Positions 55,986-64,000 of a stretch of 64,000 bases of DNA are shown piece after piece (within the stretch, counting starts at the first letter, position 1; every line of letters starts with the position of its first letter). The stretch lies in the NCBI GenBank assembly GCA_964035015.1, contig OZ036006.1, forward strand, positions 4,377,234-4,441,233. Reading direction: 5' to 3'. Position numbers and translations under genes: made by a program. The notes under the pieces are model-generated. The model saw nothing but the letters and a program-made list of their open reading frames with translations, was not told the DNA's origin and ran no database searches. Source of the DNA: Corallium rubrum. Taxonomy: Eukaryota > Cnidaria > Anthozoa > Scleralcyonacea > Coralliidae.

Positions 55986-56415
55986 AATAGAATAGAATAG
56001 AAGTTTTTATTAAATATACTACGCAGCAAACGTGCGAGTTTACAATTATAGTAATAAAAACACATAAAAACACTAAACAAAGCTAATGAGACATCTGTTC
56101 ATAAAAACACGTTTAAAACGTTCTGTTCGTACGCGTGGGAGTCTATAATTATGCCCACGATTCCTTAGTTTCCTGGTTTTCTCCAGTGGAAGTATATCTC
56201 GGAGACAATGATCCGGATTGTCCACAATAGACTTCCACAGTTTCATGTCTCTATTTTTAATAATGTCACCAATTGATACGGATTTTGCTGTATATCCGTA
56301 CCGCACAGCTCGCTTAAAAAATCTGTCTATATGACTCAAGCATTTGCTTTCGTACGCACCTTTCGTACGCATGCACATTAAGAAATAAAATTCACAATAT
56401 CTCACAATAATTATA
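55986..56415 (-). pseudogene. 5'-truncated LINE, reverse transcriptase C-terminus
   Basis: Minus-strand frame: SHIDRFFKRAVRYGY, DHCLRDILPLEKTRKLR, NRGHNYRLPRVRTERFKR, MNRCLISFV and stop. The 3' end has (TTCTA)n, a LINE-type tail. A different clade from the 61-kb LINE. Confidence 0.75.
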
Positions 56416-56636
56416 TAAAAACATAATTTAAGAGATACGAAAAGACGGCGAATTTTTTTAATATCTCAACATAAGGGTAATTATTTTTGTTAATAATATT
56501 TTAATTAAGTTTGCTTATTTCAAACTTTTAACTATATATTTGGCCTTTTTGTTGAATAATTTAAATCAATTCCAGGCGGCATACGTCGTTTAAACTTTGT
56601 GCATTTTACTTTGGCTAACACCAGACTATCTTACTT

Positions 56637-56960
56637 GTCCTAGGGATTTTTGGTGAAGGAAAATTCGAGTGTAGAATATATACATTTTAAGACGAAAAAT
56701 GCAACTACACAGGCCTTCCGGCAGGAATTGAACCCGCGACCTTGCGATTCTAGTGAACTCGCGATCAAGCTCTCGGCAACGGCCTCCGTGGCTCAATGGT
56801 CAGAGCATTGCACTAGAATCGCAAGGTCGTGGGTTCAATTCCTGCCGGAAGGCCTGTGTAGTTGCATTTTTCACAACTGGTCCCGGTTTGGTCTTAAAAT
56901 GTATATATTCTACACTCGAATTTTCCTTCACCAAAAATCCTTAGAACATGCTATGTAATC
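56637..56960. mobile_element. palindromic pair of tRNA-derived SINEs
   Basis: Two head-to-head copies: tails AAAATTCGAGTGTAGAATAT at both outer ends, tRNA-like heads towards the centre near 56765. The right copy is more complete. Confidence 0.75.
56782..56853 (+). other. tRNA-like SINE head
   Basis: TGGCTCAATGG (box A, 56789-56799) and GGTTCAATTCC (box B, 56832-56842) are well preserved. The acceptor arms (GCCTCCG and CGGAAGGC) pair only with a bulge and the anticodon stem has a mismatch, so it is a SINE promoter and not a working tRNA gene. Confidence 0.65.
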
Positions 56961-57350
56961 GAGTGAAATGCCCAATATTACTATTATATCTTACTTGTCA
57001 CCCAGCTTGGTATATTGGCTATAATTCTTGATACAATTACGATGTCTAGTATATAGCTACATCATCATTTTTTGTCGTAAAGACTATTTGGTATGGCCCG
57101 GTTCAATATCCCGTATTCCAGTATTTCGGGTCTTACTATTTCCCTGATCGATGTCTAAAATAAGAACGCATGCATCCGTATACGTTTGCATTCCAAGCCA
57201 TATACCCATACATTAATTTTAGCATTCAAGCTGAGAATAGTTATAACCCACATTAATTACAAATTAAACTACAGCCATGTCGCACCAAAATGGCCGCCCT
57301 TGCTAATAATACTTGCAAAGAAGCAAATCAAATAAATTTAGGCAGTGAAA

Positions 57351-57482
57351 TAAAAGTAGTGTGCTGCGTAGGCAGTGTTGAAACAACAATCGAAATATAA
57401 TAAGGTTAGATATACTGCCGAAACAGAGAACGTAGGAGACTAACGTTTCGAGCGAAGGCCCTTCGTCAGAGAGAAACGTAAA
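57351..57482 (-). mobile_element. hammerhead-family repeat, single arm with tail
   Basis: Minus-strand order: CTCTGACGAAGGGCCTTCGC, CGAAACGTTAGTCTCC, TGTTTCGGCAGTATATC, then the GCAGCACACTACTTTTA tail. It is a single arm, unlike the palindromic copies, so it may represent the ancestral form. Confidence 0.65.
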
Positions 57483-57496
57483 GAGTGTGTTTACAC

Positions 57497-58120
57497 AAGG
57501 TGATATATAAGACCAAACTGGGAGCACTTGCAAAAAACCAAACATTAAGGCCTTCCGGCTACGAATTGAACCCACGACCCTGCGATGTGACCAGAGCTAC
57601 GGAAGTCGTTGTCAAGGGCTTGGCCACGAGTTCTGTATATATATAATGTGGTAATGCCGATAATAGAATTGGGTATATTTATCATTTATAGACCTGAAAC
57701 GAGGGGAATTTGATGAAATATTACCCCGATTCAGGTCTATAAATTGATTGATTAAAAGCAATCTTCTTGTCAACATCTGAATGCTCAGGCGAAACGTTTT
57801 CTTGTCTCGTCAAACTCCGCCATTGTTGACAGCTTCGTGAATCGTGCGTGACATTCACGCGTGGTACACGAACTCGAATATCTCGGCCACAGCGGGGTAT
57901 TCGACGTTATACCCCGCTGTGGCGGGTAATTCTACGATAAATGAACTGGTCACGTGGTACAAATCAAGCTCTCTTACTGGACAATTTACAGTTGAGATAT
58001 AATATTACAAGTAATATTTTGCATTTCACCCGATTAAACTGGATGTACTAGGTAATTTTGGTGAAGGTAAATTTCGAGTGTAGAATAATATAAGAGCAAA
58101 CCGGGACCAGTGGTCAGGCC
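57497..58120 (-). mobile_element. tRNA-derived SINE interrupted by hairpin repeats
   Basis: SINE head (complement of GGTTCAATTCGTAGCCGG) near 57560 and tail near 58060-58110 (GGTGAAGGTAAATTTCGAGT). Between them are a palindrome ATAGACCTGAATCGGGG (57690-57735) and a second one GCGGGGTATTCGACGTTATA (about 57835-57955). Confidence 0.5.
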
Positions 58121-58755
58121 AAGATGGTGGCGCGCGTGCGTATTAAGGACCATAATAATGGAGATTCTTAACAGTAAATAATAAGGAGAGCACATAATAA
58201 TTCAACTGCTGCTTAAACGGTGACATATTTCTTCTTTGCCCGACTCCATTTGACTTCAGCATGGACTAAGGAACAGTTATAACAAAAAAACATTTGCTTA
58301 CTTCGACGACAAAGTACTTCCCTAGCTCGTCTTATTTTTGCACTGAAAGCGCCACTATCCATAGTGTTAGCCATAGTAATCTTTGCAAACAGGTTTTAGA
58401 AATTGGCCAAATTGACCAACAACGTTACGGGCGATGCGAAGTGCCCGACTCGCGTTGCATTTGGCATGAATCAGTCTACTTCGAGAGCACATAAGGTCCT
58501 CATTTGTCTCTAGTATAGTACTTCCAAAAGCGTTTGAACTTGCTTGATCTCACAGTCCTTATCGTCGTTTACAGGTTGCTTATATATACATACATGTACG
58601 ATTTAGGCGAATTCTAAAGAACTCAATGACCTGAATAATGAGAAACACTAGAATACAGTAGAATCACACTTATTAGAAATTCTAGAATACATAATTATAT
58701 TATTAGGCGAATATAGCCGCTGACCGAGAGCAGCGGCACAAATGACCGAAATTTC
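58120..58755. other. unassigned; weak single-exon signal only
   Basis: Contains a possible short exon on the minus strand (58374-58302) discussed under findings. No protein family recognised. Confidence 0.3.
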
Positions 58756-58820
58756 TGGTAATGCATCGCAGGGTCGCGGGTTCAATTCCTAGCCGGAAGG
58801 CCTTGATATTGAATTTTTTC
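58756..58820 (+). repeat. tRNA-SINE fragment
   Basis: GGGTCGCGGGTTCAATTCCT (box B) with GCCGGAAGGCC, a truncated copy of the family at 56637. Confidence 0.6.
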
Positions 58821-59295
58821 GCAACTCTCTTTCAATCATTGATATAGGGGACCGCAGTCCTGTTATATATAGGTCAGTGGTTAGGACAGTCAAATCTAAA
58901 TTTCATGTAAGACTTAACTATAGTCTGCGCATGTCTGCGTCACAGAGGATTGTGGGCGCAAAAAATGGCGATTCAACTGGTTTATTTCAATTTACACAAC
59001 AATACGTTTTTAATGCTCTTTTATTTTGATTTCTATTTTTTTACTACAGTCAGACACATTTCTTTTGGGCTTTTAATCCGACTTTCTTTGTAACTACATC
59101 TATTTTCATTCAATTGGTGATTTTCCGTTGTTGTAATCTAGAAGTAAGGTAAAGAACACTTAGCGTATGATCGGTAGTACAGAAATCTTCAAAGGAGGGG
59201 TTTCAATTTGACAAATTTCCCCTTTAACCCTTTGACTTTAAAGCACGCATGTAGACGCACCTTTAGTATTTTACTCTGGCTAACGTCAGACGATT

Positions 59296-59334
<39 letters not shown>
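58821..59334. other. unassigned sequence with (TAA)n
   Basis: Includes ACAATACGTTTTTAATGCTC shared with 40200, a diverged satellite monomer near 59262-59292 (ACTCTGGCTAACGTCAGACG) and about 11 TAA units at 59298-59332. Confidence 0.45.
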
Positions 59335-59977
59335 CAATTATTGAATGAGGTTGAGCATGATATCGAGAATTATCATGGACGAGGTTTGTGTTATCCACCG
59401 AAGCCGAAGGCTGAGGTGAATAACACAAACCGAGGCCTTGATTATTCTCGATATCATGCGAAAACCGAATCCAATAATTGTTTTATTATATATTCGAGCT
59501 TTTCGAGTACAACTTGCTGTTCTGTTTTCTAGCTTCGGCGTAGAACAACTTCAAAATCGCTGCCAGCTCGATGGCGTTTGTCGGATATTCTTTTTGCTTT
59601 TCGTGTAGATACTCCTCGAAAATACATTTAAACAGTTTTGTTGCTCTCTTCGTGCTTTTACTATCTTTCTCTGAGAGCAACGTCGAAATTTCTTCTTCGT
59701 TTAACGATGGAAACCGGTTAAAAGCCATTTTGTTTACTCTTCAAAAATATTTAGTTTTGGCGGGATTTTTAGCAAGCTGCCGACCGCGCTGGGGGCTTGG
59801 GTTCGACAGCGTGCAATAATACCTTGTTTTCGATCGAAGTTCGATCCAAAACAAGGTATTATTGCACGCTGATCACGTCAGCAGCTGAAATAACGCGTCA
59901 GCTTCCAGATACGGAGAATTAGCGGGGGCGCTTTGGCCAATCACGAACGAGAATAAAGTTTGAATATATTATAATTG
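59335..59977. mobile_element. Crypton-like non-autonomous element
   Basis: Ends CAATTATTG and ATAATTG. Same repeat as 6202-6704 but longer, because it keeps the minus-strand protein fragment below. It ends in (TAA)n on the left, suggesting insertion at a TAA tract. Confidence 0.6.
59486..59728 (-). pseudogene. N-terminal fragment of a Crypton-type/KIAA1958-like protein
   Basis: 80 codons: MAFNRFPSLNEEEISTLLSE, DSKSTKRATKLFKCIFEEYL, LAAILKLFYAEARKQ, SKLYSKSS. This is the pattern of the N-terminal SAM-like region of Crypton-derived tyrosine-recombinase proteins common in cnidarians. The recombinase domain is missing, so the fragment is either a relic or a small DNA-binding derivative. Confidence 0.55.
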
Positions 59978-60055
59978 GCTTTATTTCATGAGGGTAACAC
60001 TTTACAGTAGTATTTAAACACTGATAACTTTGTGGCCCTCGCTATTTTTAATCTA

Positions 60056-60505
60056 TCAATTTAAAAATAATTTATATAAGTTGCACTTAAAACTGGCTAC
60101 TGAGTTTCTCTTCCTAATGCCCAAATCAATACTGTTCCATTCTGTACTTGTTCTTACTGTAAAGGTGCGCCCACCCTCAGTTTTTCTGGTGTACTTCGGG
60201 CACATCAAGTTCGAATTTGCATAACGAGTTTCTCTTTGGTGGATGTCTGAATTTCTTGGTGGTAGCTTATCTATGTAACTAGGGGTGTTTAAACTTGTAT
60301 TTACGCGCTTATAGACTAACGTGTTTCTTTTAATTTGCGATTGTTTAGTATATGGCAGCCAATCTAATTTATTAAATAAGGTAACTGACGGCGTCATCCT
60401 ATCAGCTTCTAGAATAATTCGTGCAGCCCTCTTCTGAAGCTTTAAAACTATTTGAAGACTTTCTTCGCTACAACTATCCCATACCATACTCCCGTACATT
60501 AGGGT
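60056..60505 (-). pseudogene. LINE reverse transcriptase C-terminal fragment
   Basis: Frame: MYGSMVWDSCSEESLQIVLK, LQKRAARIILEADRMTPS, FNKLDWLPYTKQSQIKR, then TFTVRTSTEWNSID and stop at LFLN. Truncated at 60505. A third LINE clade, unlike 56-kb and 61-kb copies. The catalytic part is absent. Confidence 0.75.
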
Positions 60506-60534
60506 AGGTTTAATAACTTCATTTTATTATATGA

Positions 60535-61075
60535 CTGGGTTTGATTTCCGGTCCGTACGCAAAACGACGCACGCTGATTGGTTCCTGAGAGGTCGGGATT
60601 TTACGATACTGACCGACCGGTCAATACGTTTTTTTCTCGGCTTTGGCGGGAACATTTCTGAGTTGATTTGAATACAAATAAAAGAGAAATAGGTATCTTT
60701 ATTCAAATATTCTGAACAATAAAATGTGTTGGAACATCACTGCTGGTTTTCTTTAAAGCTATTTATCTAAAAACATGACAAATAAAAGCCGAACTGGTGT
60801 AAATAAGAAGGCCAAGAAGCGACACGAAAAAGTCAACAGGTAAGGTAAACAGCATACTCCGAAGACGAAAACAACGCTCGAAGCTTAAAAATAAAGTGAA
60901 CCAATAGCCATATAATAAATTCCTTATTAACCTCGTTTGCTCGGTCTGTACGGGAAAGTATTTGCCATCGGTTTTATCGCACAAACCTCGCTCCTTCGTC
61001 GCTCGGTCTGTACGAAAACTGAACCTCAGGCAAATACTTTCCCGTACAGACCTCGCACTCGGTTAATAAGTCTTT
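60535..61075. mobile_element. inverted-repeat sequences
   Basis: TATATGAC/GCCATATAATAAA arms near 60530 and 60910 suggest one MITE. A strong palindrome CGGTCTGTACGGGAAAGTAT/ATACTTTCCCGTACAGACC spans 60915-61065. No gene. Confidence 0.5.
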
Positions 61076-61079
61076 AAGA

Positions 61080-62520
61080 ATATATTTATTTATTTATTTA
61101 TTTATTTATTTATTATGTTTTTGCCAACAGTGTATAAAGAATATTTATACCTTCACACAAATAAATATATACATAATTAAACGACAGACGAACATGCACA
61201 TATACAAACTAAACTTTAAGAGAAGTGGCAAGGATAGCCGCAACAGCGTGTGCCAATTACTGCGGTCCCGTACATAAATAGATTAATAAGAGGAAACACA
61301 AAAAAAAACCTCAAAAAAAGTTCAATTCAGATCAAAAGAAAAATAAATAAAAGAACGATGAAAATCCGCATAGTAAAAGCTATCAATTACAACAGCGAAG
61401 GTCGCCAAGCAAGCTCCGGGCGGAATTACACTTGAGACAAACTGTTCTCCATGACCGAGGTTCATCTGGATCGTATGCAGAGTCCAGCGCGAGAATGTAA
61501 TAAAATATAATTTGATTTTTAAAGTTGTTGAGTTGTATTCCATTTAATCTTAACTCATTTGGCAGGACATTCCACGTTCTGCACATTCTTGAAAAAAATG
61601 AGCGTTGAAAAGTGAGAGTTTTACATTTTGGTGGCCGGAATTGAACAAGTTCGGGAGATGAGTATAATCTGGTTATTCGTTTTGGTTGGTATGGAACAGG
61701 TAGGAGTTGAGGATCAATGATTGCTAGACCGTTAACAGCCTTGAAGAAGAAAATCAAATCAAGATATTCATGCCAGTATGAGAGAGGAATTAGGTATAGT
61801 GATTGCAAGCGTTGTTTGTAAGTTGTAGAAGAACGAAATGGAAGATTAAGAATGACTTTGGTTGCTCGACGTTGGACTCTTTCGATACGCTTGATTAAAT
61901 CCACCGATTGTGGAGACCATACTTGGGTTGCGTAGCCAAAGTGAGGTCGAACGATGGATAGATAAAGGGTTCGACGGACGCTAAAGTCTTTGATATCTGT
62001 AATTGAACGACGTACCATTCCTAGCATCTTGTTTGCTTTGGTACACTGGGCCGCCACTTGTTTTGACCATGTCAAGTCGTTAGAAACCCACACACCTAGG
62101 TCTCGTTCTGCTTCGATTTGTTCGATTGGTTTGCCTTTTAAGTAGTATACACTCTTTACAGGCGCCTTTTTACGGGTGATACTTTGATGTTTTGTTTTGA
62201 CCTCATTGAAGCGAAGACCAGAACGCGTTGACCATGCATCTAAACTATTCAAGTCAGCTTGGAGAAGATCAGCCTCAACATGAGATTCAATCTTTTTAAA
62301 GAGCTTTGTATCGTCAGCAAAACAGGCAACGCTTGACGATACAACGGAGTCTGGCAAGTCATTCACGTACAATAAGAAAAGAATTGGTCCGAGGATCGAT
62401 CCCTGTGGTACACCCGAAGTTACAGGCAGTGAAGATGAGGTTGCTCCAGGTATGGTGACACGTTGTTTACGTCCCAGTAGATACGATCCAAACCATGAGT
62501 GGAGACTACTATTTGGATCG
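61080..62520 (-). pseudogene. 5'-truncated CR1/jockey-like LINE with long open reverse transcriptase
   Basis: Open on the minus strand from about 62518 to the stop at 61383 (more than 370 codons): HSWFGSYLLGRKQRV, SGVPQGSILGPILFLLYVND, the catalytic FADD, LNSLDAWSTRSGLRFN, QRRATKVILNLPFRSS, FQRSFFSRMCRTWNVLPNEL and CLKCNSARSLLGDLRCC. The 5' palm and endonuclease are missing. The 3' UTR has CCGCAACAGC and ATTACTGCGG, and the element ends in (AAAT)n at 61082-61113. The intact frame suggests a young insertion. Confidence 0.85.
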
Positions 62521-63780
62521 TATCTATTTCTCTTTGTCGCTGCTTCAGGTAAGGGATTATGTGCTTGAGAAGATTTTACTCATCAAGGGAAGACCCCAGG
62601 TAGTCAAGGGGTTAAGGTGGCCCTTTACTGTATTATTAGACTTTCTCAAAGTCCTTTTCAAACATTTTTGACTTTCGACATTTTTGACCTTTCGGTTCCT
62701 CTTTGAAAAGAACTTTTCCCACCTGCAGCGCGCCAAAATTCACCGGTGAATTTTTCGACCGGTGACGTAATTTGGATCCACAGTATCTAATATCCGCGAT
62801 TTAACATTCTTTGGAAGTCGGAGTTAAACAGACTCTTGGAAACGTTTTAGTAGGTGTAGAACCACTTTCCATTGCATGTACGACAACCCGAAACACGTCA
62901 AAACAGGGCGATGTACATTTCAGCGATTTCCCGCCAGAATATTTAATTAGATTCAAAAACCTGCAAGCGAAACAAGTCCGCCTCTTTCCTCCCGCTTTTC
63001 CGCTCTCCCGCCTTTCCACTCGCCCGCCTTTCCACCCACCCGCAAAAACTAGCGCTAAGAGGCGGACTTGGAGCAAGTCTAGGTAATTATAAGAAGGGAC
63101 TGGTAACGAGTATGGTGTCGGCACATAGTCACGTCAGCAGCCGTCCGAGCCATACAAATGCCCAAATATCACATATTTACTACGGTAAAATTGGCTTTAA
63201 AATTTTGTGCATAAAGAAATAAGAAAAACTTAATAAAATTAACAACATATTTAGTTTGACAGAACTTTTCTTAATCCATTAAGTTTATAGCAAAAAGTCT
63301 GTCTTGACACTTTTTCCTAATATTTTGCCGTAGCTATAGTGTTCATTTCTATGTGGAAAAAAACTGACCAAGTGACAATTTTTAGAAATTTTGACCGAAG
63401 AAAACTGGAGATGTGCGTTTAAATATAATAGACGAAAACCGTGAAAATTTGACAAATTTCAAACGCCATTATTACCATGGTAACAGCAGATATTACCACT
63501 ATTCAACTAATACTTCATACGTATGGTTCTCCTTTTGCAGTTCAGTTTACAGAATAATTACGTAATAGTTATTTTAAAGACAGCAATAACTATAGACTAT
63601 GACTGAACGTAACAAGCCATGTAAAACTCTAGGAAGCCACCTTAAGGTGGTTCTCTCATGAAAATCTTGTTGGCAATATTTTTGCATAATCCTAAAGATG
63701 TTATGGTAGTTTTGTAGTTGTGTAAAGTTTCATTTCAAAATTCGTTGAAGAAAAGGCAATATTTTTCGTGCTGAGGTTGT
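62521..63780. other. unassigned sequence with inverted ends
   Basis: GTTAAGGTGGCCCTTTACTG near 62610 and AGGAAGCCACCTTAAGGTGG near 63630 may be the ends of a 1-kb element. A hairpin around CAAGTCCGCCTCTT and AAGAGGCGGACTTG lies at 62970-63075. Open frames at 62801-63124 follow it and match nothing known. Confidence 0.4.
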
Positions 63781-64000
63781 CTATTTTATTTATTTTATTT
63801 ATTTTATTAACTTCGCCATATGTAACATACATAGAAATAAACATATAAGTAACAGCAGGTTTAACAATGGCAGGGGAACCACAACAGCCTTAGCCAATTA
63901 CTGTGGGCCCTTAACATACAAAGGATAGAGAGAGATAACTATGAACAATAAAATTACAGCACATTATAAGTATTACATAATTACATACAACAAGAAATAG
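63781..64000 (-). mobile_element. LINE 3' end running off the right edge
   Basis: On the minus strand the right edge leads into GGGCCCACAGTAATTGGC, GTTGTGGTTCCCCTGCC and an (AAATA)n tail at 63783-63809: the 3' UTR of the same LINE family as 61080-62520. The coding part would lie beyond the window. Confidence 0.7.

Noticed and set aside
56782-56853. Functional tRNA gene
   Set aside because: Boxes A and B are good but acceptor and anticodon stems do not pair properly, and the unit is a dispersed repeat.
62801-63124. Frames of 91 and 107 codons
   Set aside because: They lie across a hairpin with CCCGCCTTTCCAC repeats and resemble no family.

Overview
The window is eukaryotic, animal nuclear DNA, AT-rich and packed with repeats. 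Multi-exon genes with GT-AG introns, a matrix metalloproteinase joined to ShK domains, 5S-rRNA-derived SINEs, hammerhead-ribozyme palindromes and several clades of dead LINEs together suggest a cnidarian, most likely an anthozoan such as a stony coral. That assignment is inference; no species can be named.

Three protein-coding genes can be assembled by matching splice sites, intron phases and family alignment, all on the minus strand. (1) MMP-B (52836 down to 41825; 5 coding exons, 298 aa): signal peptide, cysteine-switch propeptide, zinc metalloproteinase domain, a 39-bp Gly-rich linker exon and one C-terminal ShK domain. (2) MMP-A (30916 down to 17289; 7 coding exons, 382 aa): its paralogue, with a 15-bp linker micro-exon and three ShK domains, two of them from a recent exon duplication. 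(3) An SLC22-type organic ion transporter (13194 down past the left edge; 5 exons visible, about 345 aa, 3' end missing). Both MMPs are predicted secreted, latent proteases, probably acting on extracellular matrix or secreted substrates; the ShK tails probably handle targeting or channel interaction. The transporter is an unrelated neighbour.

Layout: 1-3.9 kb foldback repeats; 4-13.2 kb SLC22 exons with MITEs, a GAT array and a 10-bp minisatellite in the introns; 13.2-16.1 kb three dead LINEs, one split by a PIF/Harbinger-type MITE; 16.2-31 kb MMP-A with microsatellites, SINEs split by hATs, a Tc1 foldback and a GPCR fragment in its introns; 31.5-41.4 kb a duplicated repeat block, a LINE tail, nested TIR elements, a 25-bp satellite and a (TTCG)n tract; 41.8-52.9 kb MMP-B, whose introns hold a 1.4-kb GAT-rich array, a 1.06-kb palindrome, a 59-bp tandem array and CAGTC-type satellites; 53-64 kb a 110-bp tandem repeat in front of MMP-B, then nested MITEs, tRNA-SINEs, a Crypton-like remnant and LINE pieces. 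No functional rRNA or tRNA gene and no CRISPR array was seen.

Most long ORFs in the window are reading-frame artefacts of microsatellites and are not annotated as genes. Exon ends were derived by hand from the sequence; transcripts would confirm them.
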